Positions 10,883 to 19,033 of a stretch of DNA of 42,548 nt are shown here, piece by piece. Source of the DNA: Gammaproteobacteria bacterium (GTDB taxonomy: Bacteria; Pseudomonadota; Gammaproteobacteria; Steroidobacterales; Steroidobacteraceae); the NCBI GenBank assembly GCA_003134045.1, contig PLAH01000037.1, positions 8,472 through 51,019 on the forward strand, given 5' to 3'. A program made the translations under genes and the position numbers. Under the pieces are notes generated by a model. It was not told the DNA's origin, did not search any database, and saw only the letters and a program-made list of their open reading frames with translations. Each line of letters opens with the position of its first letter. Within the stretch, counting starts at the first letter, position 1.

Positions 10883-10887
10883 ATAAT
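10882..10887 (+). promoter_or_regulatory. Candidate -10 box of rdgC
   Basis: A consensus TATAAT directly abuts the T-tract of the preceding terminator and lies 30 bp before the rdgC start. No strong -35 is visible; the corresponding region is the descending arm of the terminator hairpin. Confidence 0.45.
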
Positions 10888-10917
10888 CCGCGCTCCTTTC
10901 GTGCCGGGGTGCCGCTG

Positions 10918-11844
10918 ATGCTCTTCAAGAATCTGGTTTTCCATCGACTTCCCGCGGATTGGTCGTTGTCCGCCGCGGATTTCGAGTCGCAGCTCACCGG
11001 CCGGACGTTGCAGCCCTGCGGTCCATTCGATATGTCGAGCCGCGGCTGGGTTGCGGTGACGCACGGCGGCCGGCTGCTGCACACCGTCAATCAGCAATAT
11101 CTGATCGCGCTCGGAACCGACGACAAGCTGTTGCCCGGCTCCATCGTGCGTCAGGTCGCGCAAGAGCGCGCGGATGTTCAGGCTCAGGAACAAGGTTTCC
11201 CCGTGGGGCGCAAGCAGATGCGGGATCTGCGCGCCCGCGTGGCCGACGAACTGCGGGCGCGCGCCTTGACGCGGCGCCGCGTGACCCGTGCATGGCTGGA
11301 TCCGGCCGCGGGTTGGTTTGCCGTCGACGCGTCGAGCATTCCGCGGGCGGAGATGCTGGTCGAAACGCTGAGCGATACGCTGGGTAGTTTCGCGCCGCGC
11401 GCCGTCGAAACCGCGCGTTCGCCGCAAGCCGCGATGGCCTCGTGGCTGTTGCGCGGCGAGGTGCCGGGCCGATTTTCGATCGACGACGATCTGGAGCTGC
11501 AGACCGCGGACAAGACCAAGGCCATCATTCGCTACACGCGTCATCCGCTCGACGGCAAGGAAATTCGTGCGCACCTCGCCGCCGGGAAATATCCGACGCG
11601 GCTCGGCTTGACGTGGAACGACCGGGTATCGTTCGTATTGACCGACAAGATTCAGGTCAAGCGGCTCGATTTTCTGGAAATGAGCGAGGACGACGCCGGC
11701 GACGATGTCGATCCCGCCGAACAATTCGACATCGATTTTGCAGTCATGGCCGGCGAACTGGCGAGTCTCCTCAAGGATCTCACGGCGGTATTGGGCGAGG
11801 AAGCCGCGGCGGGCGAGTGGCAGGCGCAGAGCAAGGTCGCTTGA
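10918..11844 (+). CDS. rdgC: Recombination-associated protein RdgC
   Basis: This 308-residue protein is close to the length of E. coli RdgC (303). It starts MLFKNLVFHRL, which matches the conserved family N-terminus and fixes the ATG at 10918 over one 9 bases upstream. RdgC forms a ring-shaped dimer that encircles double-stranded DNA and restrains RecA-driven recombination. Conserved stretches include the FEPCGP-like QPCGPFDMSSRGWV and GRKQMRDLRARV. It has its own -10 box after a terminator. The degenerate SRAP gene follows 68 bp downstream on the same strand, so the two could be cotranscribed. Confidence 0.95.
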   Translation: MLFKNLVFHRLPADWSLSAADFESQLTGRTLQPCGPFDMSSRGWVAVTHGGRLLHTVNQQYLIALGTDDKLLPGSIVRQVAQERADVQAQEQGFPVGRKQMRDLRARVADELRARALTRRRVTRAWLDPAAGWFAVDASSIPRAEMLVETLSDTLGSFAPRAVETARSPQAAMASWLLRGEVPGRFSIDDDLELQTADKTKAIIRYTRHPLDGKEIRAHLAAGKYPTRLGLTWNDRVSFVLTDKIQVKRLDFLEMSEDDAGDDVDPAEQFDIDFAVMAGELASLLKDLTAVLGEEAAAGEWQAQSKVA

Positions 11845-11912
11845 GCGCCCAATTGCCGAAGAGCGGCATTTCGTCACATTGTTGAGCCGGTTCCGGTCGT
11901 ATTCTTCGCACC

Positions 11913-12584
11913 ATGTATCAGCGTTATGTCCTGCCCCATCAGCTCGCGGCGGAGCGCGAGTTCCTGCCGGCTACCGCCTGGTGGCGATTCGCGCCGAGAT
12001 TCAACGTCGCGGCGGGCCAGTACGTGCCGGCAATTCGCCTGCATGACGGCCAGAGCGAAGGCGTGATGCTGCGCTGGGGTTTCATTCCGTCGTGGTTCGA
12101 GGGTGAGCCCACAGGGGCGCCGAAGGCCGCCGTGGAGCACGGCCGGCTCGACCGCTCGAAGATCTACGGAACGCCGTGGCGCGCCGGCCAGCGCTGCATT
12201 TTGCCCGTGGCGGGTTTTTATACCTGGCAGCTCACGCGCGACAGGTATCGCCAGCCATTCTTCGTGCGGTTGATCGATCGAGCGGTCTTCGGTGTTGCGG
12301 CGGTCTGGGATCGCTGGGTCAGCGAGGACGACGATGTCATCGAGAGCTGCTCGGTCATCTGCGTGCCCGCCAACGAACTCGTGTCGAGCGTCGCCGAACC
12401 GGACCGCGGGATGCCCGCCATCCTGCGGCGCAAAGACTATCAGACATGGCTGGGGGGCAGTCTCCCGCAGGCGCATTCCGCCCTGCAGTCCTACCATTCG
12501 AAATGGATGCAAGCCCACCCGGTGAGTCCGCGCATCAATTCGTCCGACGCGGACGACCCGGCGTTGATTCGCGCGGCTTCCTAG
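11913..12584 (+). CDS. SRAP-domain (YedK/HMCES-like) protein lacking the catalytic residues
   Basis: This 223-residue protein follows the SRAP fold from end to end: an N-terminal MxxRYVLP, FNVAAGQ, LRWGFIPSW, CILPVAGFYTWQ, PFFVRL, and a late HPVS. Active SRAP proteins crosslink abasic sites in single-stranded DNA through Cys2. Here residue 2 is Tyr. Judged against YedK, the active-site Asn is Lys71, the catalytic Glu is Thr104 (GFYTW for GFYEW) and the catalytic His is Pro163 (EPDRGMP for IHDRMP). The frame is intact and the fold motifs are conserved, so this looks like a maintained non-catalytic paralogue and not a pseudogene. A DNA-binding or scaffold role is inferred from the fold and from rdgC next door. 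Its stop shares a CTAG with the convergent hydrolase. Confidence 0.85.
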   Translation: MYQRYVLPHQLAAEREFLPATAWWRFAPRFNVAAGQYVPAIRLHDGQSEGVMLRWGFIPSWFEGEPTGAPKAAVEHGRLDRSKIYGTPWRAGQRCILPVAGFYTWQLTRDRYRQPFFVRLIDRAVFGVAAVWDRWVSEDDDVIESCSVICVPANELVSSVAEPDRGMPAILRRKDYQTWLGGSLPQAHSALQSYHSKWMQAHPVSPRINSSDADDPALIRAAS

Positions 12585-13291
12585 GCTTTTTCGTCGGCGA
12601 TCGTTCCCAACCAGCCGCGCAGTGCGCGGGCGACGGCGTCCGGCCGCTCGATCGGCGCCATGTGACCGGCACCGGCAATTTCCACCAGCGTCGAATGCGG
12701 CACCTGCCGCTGCATGTCGGCATGCTGGGAAATCGACGACCAGGTGTCGTTGGTGCCGCTGAGCAATAAGGTGGGGACGGTGATGGTGGGCAACAGCGGC
12801 CGCGCGTCGGGGCGGTTCAGCAGCGCGGCAATCTGACCCGCGAAACTCTCCGGCGTCGCGCGCTCGACCATGGCCGTCAGCGCCGGCATGAGCTCCGCGA
12901 TGCGCTCGGCCGATGCGCCCATCATGGGCGGCAGCCATTTGGCGGCGAGTGCCGTCATGCCCTGGGTCCTCGCCAGGCGCACGAGCGCCCCGCGGTTCTC
13001 GTGTTCGGCTTCGCGGGTGGGATGTACGCCCGTGTTCAAGAGCGCCAGACCGGAGATGCGCTCCGGCGCGCGCCGCCAGATTTCGAGCGCCACTCGGCCG
13101 CCCATGGAGTGCCCCGCCACGGCAAATCTCGGCGGGGCCACGCCGAGGACTTGTTCGGCCATGGCGCCGAGCGTGGAGAAGCCATTGAACGAGGCGACGT
13201 GAACGTCGGCCTGGTCGGCGAGCCGGCTCGGCACGTCCGCCCAGATCGTCTCGTCGCTCAGCAAGCCGCATAACAAGAAAAGAGGTTTCAT
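12581..13291 (-). CDS. Alpha/beta hydrolase
   Basis: This 236-residue cytoplasmic protein has the alpha/beta-hydrolase triad. The nucleophile Ser is in GHSMGG, the acid is probably Asp in LSGTNDTW, and the His is in GAGHMAPIERP. The N-terminus MKPLFLLCGLL contains the oxyanion-hole strand and supports the start at 13291; the longer reading to 13393 adds a low-complexity Arg/Ala stretch. The substrate cannot be told from sequence; carboxylesterases and MhpC- or BioH-like enzymes look similar. It is convergent with the SRAP gene, sharing a CTAG stop, and divergent from argE. Confidence 0.85.
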   Translation of the reverse strand: MKPLFLLCGLLSDETIWADVPSRLADQADVHVASFNGFSTLGAMAEQVLGVAPPRFAVAGHSMGGRVALEIWRRAPERISGLALLNTGVHPTREAEHENRGALVRLARTQGMTALAAKWLPPMMGASAERIAELMPALTAMVERATPESFAGQIAALLNRPDARPLLPTITVPTLLLSGTNDTWSSISQHADMQRQVPHSTLVEIAGAGHMAPIERPDAVARALRGWLGTIADEKA

Positions 13292-13386
13292 CCGGCTACT
13301 ATATCGCGGCTTCGGTGCCGCCGCATGGACCGCGCCCGCGGCGCTGCGCGAAGATCGAGGCGCGCCCCGCGGCGCGGGTGGCGAGC

Positions 13387-13407
13387 ACCTCATTTGTCAT
13401 TTGAGGT
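13387..13407. promoter_or_regulatory. Candidate operator or hairpin upstream of argE
   Basis: A 21-bp dyad has arms ACCTCA (13387-13392) and TGAGGT (13402-13407) around a partly symmetric centre. It lies 30 bp before the argE start in the divergent gap between the hydrolase and argE. No matching regulator is in view. Confidence 0.35.
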
Positions 13408-13437
13408 AGAGTGAGCGTTTCCGCCTGAGTGGTCGAC

Positions 13438-14622
13438 ATGAACCCCGTCTCCTTGAGCGCTCCGGCGCGTGCCATGATCGAGCGTCTGATCGCCTTCAAT
13501 ACCGTATCGCGCGATTCGAACTTGGGCTTGATCGAATGGGTTCGCGACTACCTGCGCGGCCATGGGGCGACAACGCGGCTCACGCATGACGCCACGGGTA
13601 AGAAAGCCAATCTGTTTGCGACGCTCGGCGAGTCCGCGAAACCCGGTTTGATCCTGTCGGGCCATACCGACGTGGTCCCGGTGGACGGCCAGAACTGGGA
13701 CACGGACCCGTTCGTGGCGACCGAAATCGACGGCAAGCTGTTCGGGCGTGGATCGGCCGACATGAAGGGCTTCATCGGCATCATCCTCGCGCAGGCCCCG
13801 AAGTTCGTCGCGGCGCTCAACGGCAATCGACTCGATGCACCCCTGCACTATGCGTTGAGCTACGATGAGGAGGTGGGCTGTCTCGGCGTGCGCGGATTGA
13901 TACGCGATCTGCAGGAGCACGGCATACGCCCTGCGGGCTGCGTCGTGGGCGAACCCACCTCGATGCAGCCCATCATCGCGCACAAGAGCACCAATCGCTT
14001 CCACTGCGCGGTGCATGGCCGCGAGGCGCATTCGAGCTACGTAACCCACGGGGTCAATGCCATCGAGTATGCGGCCCGGCTGGTGGTGTACATCCGCCAG
14101 CTGGCGGACCGTCTCGCGCAAATCGAAAAACGCGACTACGGCTTCAACGTACCGTATTCGACCCTATCGACCGGGCTGATCCGGGGCGGCATTGCCGCCA
14201 ACGTCGTGCCCAAGGACTGCGAGTTTCACTGCGATATGCGCACCTTGCCGCAGGCCTCGCCCGATGCGCTATTTCGAGAGATTCGTTCGTACGCCGAGGT
14301 GCTGGCGCGTGAGATGCAGGCGGTGGATCCGCAGTCGGGCATCGATTTGGTCTGGTCCAGTCAGACGGTCGGCTTGGCCGCCTCGGAGAGCGATGCCATC
14401 GTGCGCTGGGCGATGCAATTGTCGAACAATTCCACCGTGGGCAAGGTCTCCTACGGGACCGAAGCGGGATTGTTTCAACAGATGGGGGTACCGACGGTGA
14501 TCTGCGGGCCGGGAGACATCGCCGAAGCGCACCGCCCCAACGAGTTCGTGACGCTCGACCAATTGGCGCAATGCGAACGGTTCATGGACCGCATTCTCGA
14601 GACCGGCTACGCGGTGCCCTGA
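13438..14622 (+). CDS. argE: Acetylornithine deacetylase
   Basis: This 394-residue M20-family metallopeptidase removes the acetyl group from N-acetylornithine in arginine synthesis. Motifs in order are LSGHTDVVPVDGQNW (metal His and Asp), FGRGSADMKG (bridging Asp), YDEEVGCLG (catalytic Glu pair), VVGEPT, and GTEAGLFQ with the final metal His near AEAHRPNEF. The length fits ArgE (about 385), and the AEAHRPNEF ending is typical of ArgE more than of other M20 members such as DapE. The ATG at 13438 has GAGTGG 5 nt before it; an in-frame GTG at 13429 is possible. Its 3' end overlaps the convergent small gene by 41 bp. Confidence 0.9.
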   Translation: MNPVSLSAPARAMIERLIAFNTVSRDSNLGLIEWVRDYLRGHGATTRLTHDATGKKANLFATLGESAKPGLILSGHTDVVPVDGQNWDTDPFVATEIDGKLFGRGSADMKGFIGIILAQAPKFVAALNGNRLDAPLHYALSYDEEVGCLGVRGLIRDLQEHGIRPAGCVVGEPTSMQPIIAHKSTNRFHCAVHGREAHSSYVTHGVNAIEYAARLVVYIRQLADRLAQIEKRDYGFNVPYSTLSTGLIRGGIAANVVPKDCEFHCDMRTLPQASPDALFREIRSYAEVLAREMQAVDPQSGIDLVWSSQTVGLAASESDAIVRWAMQLSNNSTVGKVSYGTEAGLFQQMGVPTVICGPGDIAEAHRPNEFVTLDQLAQCERFMDRILETGYAVP

Positions 14623-14806
14623 ACGCGGCGCAGATGCTGGTGGCCGCCACATAGCGGGCGTGCCGGCCGCACACGCCATCCTCCGAGCGCACCGCCGCGT
14701 AGGCCGAACTCAAGGTCGACAGGCCCGGCATCGCCGCTTCGACGGCACGCGCCGAGTTCTCGAAGTGGCCGCAGTCCCGGCACGCCGCAATGGCACCCGG
14801 CATCAT
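14582..14806 (-). CDS. Small Cys-rich (zinc-ribbon-like) protein coupled to the transporter
   Basis: This 74-residue protein has a C9-x2-C12-x-H14 motif near its start and a C46-x2-H49 followed by C59, a pattern able to hold one or two metal ions. The middle reads AMPGLSTLSSAYAAVRSEDG. The first ATG overlaps the TGA of the YeiH-type gene as ATGA, so translation is probably coupled. It has no signal peptide and no membrane segment. Function is unknown; a metal-binding accessory of the transporter is one guess. The tail overlaps the end of argE on the opposite strand. Confidence 0.7.
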   Translation of the reverse strand: MMPGAIAACRDCGHFENSARAVEAAMPGLSTLSSAYAAVRSEDGVCGRHARYVAATSICAAFRAPRSRSRECGP

Positions 14807-16197
14807 TGCCCCAAACGGTTCCAGAAGTCGCCGAAGATCTGCGTCGATAGAAAGAAACCCAGCGCCACGTTGACGACGACGCCCGCGGTGAATGCGTAGA
14901 ACGGGCGGGCGCCTACGGCGGCGAATTCGCGCAAGCGGGTGGTGAGGCCAATGCTCAAGAAGGCAAATGTGAACGCCCAGGTGCGCAACGCCTGGAGCGG
15001 CGCCACCAGTGCGGGAATCAATTCCTTCTTGTAGGCCGCATAATCGTAGCCGCGCGAGATCAGGGTGACCAGGGCCGAGGCAATCAGGAACCCCAACACG
15101 AACTTGGGGAAGCGGCGCCAGATCTCGGCGGCGCCGGCTCGGCTCTGAATCCCGGTGCGCTCCCATCGGGTGGTGGCGACGAGCGATAGGACGAAAGCCC
15201 ACACGCCGATCCATATGTCGCGCCCGATCACTTTCATCAACGTGAATGCGGCCACCGCGGCGTCGGCGTGACCCGCGATGCCGGGCACATTGCCGGCGTA
15301 GCCGCCATAGGTCTGTGCCGCAGCGAGGCCCGCGGCGTCGGCGAATTCCGAGGTGCCGATCCATGCGCCGGCCACGCCGGTGGATAGATGCAACGCGCGC
15401 GACGCCAGGGGCAGCAGGAAGATCATGACGATGGCCCACACGACGACGAGGGAGATCGCGACGGACACGTCCTCTTTCTTGGCGCCCACCGCGCCGCCGA
15501 TGGCGATGGCGCCGGACACGCCGCACACCGCGCCGCCGGTTCCTAAGGTGGCCGCCAGGCGCCGATCCAATCCCAAGCGCACGGCGCTGAAATAGATCAC
15601 GCCGAAGGTGACCAGCGACACGATGGCCGCCTGCACGATGGCCACCGGTCCGGCCCACGCGATCAGTGTCAGCGGCAGGCTGGCGCCCAGCAGCACGATG
15701 CCGGTCTTGATGAAGAACTCGACGCGCAGGGCAGGCGTGAGCCAGCGCGGCGCACCGACGGTATTGGAGATGACCAGCCCCAGGGCCAGCGCGACCAGCG
15801 GCGGCTCCAGATTGTAGTGCGCGGCTTGGTCCCAGAGCCCGAGGAAGTAGAGCGCGCCCGCGACCAGGTAGACCAGCAGGAATGCCGGCAGGAAGGTCGA
15901 CAGTCTGATGCCGAGTGCGGCCGCCCCGAGACCGAACAAGACGGCCCAAAGCACAAACAGCGCGGCATAACGCACGCCATTTTGCTGCAGCTGGGTGGAG
16001 ACTTCCGCCAGATGACTCCATTTCTGGGGTGCCACGGCCAGCCACTTGATGCTGGCGCCGTTCGCGGCGAGGAGGGCCGCGGCGACGATGAGACCGAGCC
16101 CGATCCACACGGCCCACCAGTCTTCCTTGCCGAAGAATTCGCTCCGCCACGAGCGGTCGGGAAGTCGAGGGTTGGCTCGCTCGGCGATTTCCGCCAT
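14803..16197 (-). CDS. YeiH-family (UPF0324) putative sulfate exporter
   Basis: This 464-residue polytopic inner-membrane protein has about ten or more hydrophobic helices. The family core includes LVISNTVGAPRWL, KTGIVLLGASLPL, the Gly-rich TGGAVCGVSGAIAIGGAVGAKKED, and a C-terminal half with the AFLSIGLTTRLREF repeat. It is about 110 residues longer than typical YeiH (about 350), with extra N-terminal segments. The start at 16197 follows AGGAG. Family members are annotated as putative sulfate exporters; the substrate is not established. It runs into the small Cys-rich gene through an ATGA overlap. Confidence 0.87.
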   Translation of the reverse strand: MAEIAERANPRLPDRSWRSEFFGKEDWWAVWIGLGLIVAAALLAANGASIKWLAVAPQKWSHLAEVSTQLQQNGVRYAALFVLWAVLFGLGAAALGIRLSTFLPAFLLVYLVAGALYFLGLWDQAAHYNLEPPLVALALGLVISNTVGAPRWLTPALRVEFFIKTGIVLLGASLPLTLIAWAGPVAIVQAAIVSLVTFGVIYFSAVRLGLDRRLAATLGTGGAVCGVSGAIAIGGAVGAKKEDVSVAISLVVVWAIVMIFLLPLASRALHLSTGVAGAWIGTSEFADAAGLAAAQTYGGYAGNVPGIAGHADAAVAAFTLMKVIGRDIWIGVWAFVLSLVATTRWERTGIQSRAGAAEIWRRFPKFVLGFLIASALVTLISRGYDYAAYKKELIPALVAPLQALRTWAFTFAFLSIGLTTRLREFAAVGARPFYAFTAGVVVNVALGFFLSTQIFGDFWNRLGQ

Positions 16198-16329
16198 AAA
16201 ACACTCCTGCGCAAGGTGGCCGGTAAAACTAATCGACTCCGGCCGCGGCGTCGAATAGCGATTGAGCATTGCCAGCTGCCCGATCGTTATATGGGTCGGA
16301 CGGGGGTACGAAAATTCATGTCCTCGCTC

Positions 16330-16849
16330 AGATCGTGGCGTCGCGGCATTTGCCCGCATCGTGGGAGACTTGTCGGCGCAGCGCCGGCTGCCGCGCGCGC
16401 GCTGCGTCATGCACCTGCATTCGAAATTCGCGACCGCGCTGGCGTGCCTCGCGGATCCGACGCTCCATCCCATCGACATGAACACCATGCGCTTTTTCGG
16501 GCGCGTCGCACTCGACGCCGACTTCAGCGGCATGGCGCTGTCCGACAGCGAAGGCGATCGTGTCGCAAACCTGATGGGCGAGGGCAAGACGGTACTGCTG
16601 CTCGCCAATCACGGCGTGCTGGCGATCGGTGCATCGGTTGCCGCCGCGTTCGATGAGATGTACTACTTCGAGCGTGCCGCCGAGACGCTGCTCACCTGTT
16701 ATGCGACCGGCAAGCCGCTGCGGGTCGTCTCTGACGACATCGCGGCCTTGACCGAACGCCAATGGCGCGACTACGGTCAGCTCGCCATCGATCATCTGGA
16801 CAATGTCAAAGCGATCTTGGATGCCGAGGAGCCGGCCTATCGGCGCTGA
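16330..16849 (+). pseudogene. 5'-truncated class II aldolase/adducin-type gene
   Basis: The reading frame from about 16405 matches the C-terminal half or more of class II aldolase/adducin proteins: RCVMHLHSKFATALACL with the zinc-binding His-x-His, LLANHGVLAIG with the third zinc His, and the closing LDAEEPAYRR. The family is about 250 residues. Here the N-terminal 90-100 residues, with the substrate phosphate site and catalytic Glu region, are missing, and none of the three plus-strand frames upstream supplies them. An open start at 16262 exists but its first 45 codons look unlike the family. It is either a gene remnant or, less likely, a short functional variant. Confidence 0.6.
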
Positions 16850-17013
16850 GAGCATGGCCGCGCTCCAAAACCGTGCGTGTCGGCGAGGCGTCGCATCCGG
16901 CGCGAGGCATATTCCCCACGCGTAGATTACAAACCACGCAAAACGCGGTTTAATCACGGATGGCGTTTACCGGTCGCAGGCTCGTGGCCGTGATTTATCG
17001 ACTAGGGGTTTTG

Positions 17014-18975
17014 ATGCATTTTTCCGTTTCGAGTCTGGCCCGTGTGCTCGCGCTCGGGCTGCTGGGCGCCGCTGCGTCCGCCCATGCCGATTGTCCCAAC
17101 GATGACAGCGGGCTCACGCTGCCGGCGGGATTCTGTGCCACGGTGTTTGCCGACGATATCGGCCATGCCCGTCAGCTGGTGGTGTCCCCGGCCGGCGTGG
17201 TGTATGTGAACACGTGGTCGGGACGCTATTACGCCAATTCACCGCCGCCCCCGGGCGGGTTCCTGGTGGCGCTCCAAGACATTCATGGCACGGGCAAGGC
17301 GGACGTGAACCGGCGCTTTGGCGAAACCTTGCAGACGGGCGGCGCGGGGGGCACCGGCATCGGCCTGTACCACGGGTCGTTGTACGCCGAAATCAACGAC
17401 AAGATCGTTCGCTACGGACTGCCCGCCGGCGCCCTCGTGCCGAGCGGCGCGCCGCAGACCGTCGTCTCCGGATTGCCGCTCGAGGGCGACCACCCCATGC
17501 ATCCGTTCGCGTTCGACGCGAGCGGCTCGTTGTATGTCGATGTCGGCACCGCGACCAATTCCTGTCAGGTCAAGAATCGCACGCTCGAGTCGCCGGGCAT
17601 CGACCCCTGTATCGAACTCGAGACCCGTGGCGGCATCTGGCGCTTCGACGCGGCCAAGACGGGCCAGGCGTTCTCCCCCCAGCAGCGCTATGCCACCGGC
17701 ATCCGCAACGGCGAGGGCTTCGCCGTCGACACCGCCGGGCATCGAATTTTCGTGACTCAGCACGGCCGCGACCAGTTGCACGCCAATTGGCCGGACCTGT
17801 ACCCGCCCGAACAGGAAGCGACGCTGCCGGCGGAAGAGGTGGTGTTGCTCGCCAAGGGCGGCGATTACGGATGGCCGACGTGCTACTACGACCCCGGCCA
17901 GCAGAAATTGGTTCTCGCCCCGGAATACGGCGGCGACGGCGGCAAGGCGGTCGGGCCATGCGCCACCAAGACCGGTCCGGTGGCCGCGTTCCCCGCGCAC
18001 TGGGCGCCCAACGCCTTGTTGTACTACGACCGCAAGGAGTTTCCGGCGCACTACCGCAACGGCCTGTTCGTCGCCTTCCACGGGTCGTGGGATCGGGCGC
18101 CGTATGGTCAACAGGGCTACAACGTGGTGTTCCAGTCCCTCGCGGGCGACAAGGCTGGCGGCAAGTGCGAAATATTCGCCGACGGCTTTGCGGGAGCGAT
18201 CAAGTCGCCCGGCAAGGCCGACCATCGCCCGAGCGGACTCGCGCTGGGACCGGACGGTGCGCTGTACGTCTCGGACGATGTTCGCGGCCGCATCTACCGC
18301 ATCGTTTACAACGGCAAGGGTGCGGCCGGCGCGCCGCAGACCGTGCCGTGCCCCGACACGGCGGCCGATGCCGGGCCGATCAGCGTCGACAGCTCCAAGC
18401 CACCCGAAGGCACCAACCCGGACGCGGGCGCCGTGCTGCCCGTGCCTCCCGGCGCCACCAAGGACATGGTGGCCCTGGGCAATCGCATTTTTCACGGTGA
18501 GGAGGGCGGTGCGTCTTGCACGGGCTGTCATGGCGCCGACGGCTCAGGTACCCCGCTGGGGCCCGACCTCACCGACCAGCAGTGGCTGTGGAGCGACGGC
18601 GGCGTTGCCGGGATTGCGGCGACCATCACCAGCGGCGTGCCGCAGCCGAAGCAGTACCGCGCGCCCATGCCGCCCCTGGGCGGAGCGCAGCTGTCGGCGG
18701 ATCAGGTGTCGGCATTGGCGGCGTATGTCTGGGGTTTGAGCCATCGCGGAGCGTCTACCTCAAGCGCAGCGCATCCGGCGGAACTCATCATCCCGGGAAC
18801 GAAGATCTATCCGGAGAACCTCACGTCCACGGCCGACGGCAGGGCCATCATCGGCAGCGTCGTCGCGCGCACCATATTCAGCGTGGAAGGACAGCTCGCC
18901 GATCTGTTCGCGCCGCCCAACGCGGTCCCGACGCCGAAACCTTTCCATGCAACGGTAGTCGAAATTCCAAAATGA
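17014..18975 (+). CDS. Exported PQQ-dependent sugar dehydrogenase fused to cytochrome c
   Basis: This 653-residue periplasmic protein begins with a signal peptide (residues 1-25, cut after AHA) and starts at 17014 behind AGGGG. Residues about 30-440 form a six-bladed propeller of the soluble sugar/sorbosone dehydrogenase type, with motifs such as EGDHPMHPFAFDASGSLYV and FHGSWDRAPYGQQGYNV. Residues about 490-580 are a class I cytochrome c with heme site CTGCH (Cys502) and a likely Met ligand in APMPPLGG. Together they would oxidise a sugar or alcohol and pass electrons straight to a c-type chain. About 65 further residues after the cytochrome (PGTKIYPENLTSTADG) resemble the first blade of an SMP-30-type propeller, then stop. 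An aldehyde dehydrogenase gene follows. Confidence 0.85.
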   Translation: MHFSVSSLARVLALGLLGAAASAHADCPNDDSGLTLPAGFCATVFADDIGHARQLVVSPAGVVYVNTWSGRYYANSPPPPGGFLVALQDIHGTGKADVNRRFGETLQTGGAGGTGIGLYHGSLYAEINDKIVRYGLPAGALVPSGAPQTVVSGLPLEGDHPMHPFAFDASGSLYVDVGTATNSCQVKNRTLESPGIDPCIELETRGGIWRFDAAKTGQAFSPQQRYATGIRNGEGFAVDTAGHRIFVTQHGRDQLHANWPDLYPPEQEATLPAEEVVLLAKGGDYGWPTCYYDPGQQKLVLAPEYGGDGGKAVGPCATKTGPVAAFPAHWAPNALLYYDRKEFPAHYRNGLFVAFHGSWDRAPYGQQGYNVVFQSLAGDKAGGKCEIFADGFAGAIKSPGKADHRPSGLALGPDGALYVSDDVRGRIYRIVYNGKGAAGAPQTVPCPDTAADAGPISVDSSKPPEGTNPDAGAVLPVPPGATKDMVALGNRIFHGEEGGASCTGCHGADGSGTPLGPDLTDQQWLWSDGGVAGIAATITSGVPQPKQYRAPMPPLGGAQLSADQVSALAAYVWGLSHRGASTSSAAHPAELIIPGTKIYPENLTSTADGRAIIGSVVARTIFSVEGQLADLFAPPNAVPTPKPFHATVVEIPK

Positions 18976-19033
18976 AGCAGAGGCGGCGCGTGTCGTTACG
19001 GGTCGTAGGTCAATTATCCGAGAGAGGTCGACG

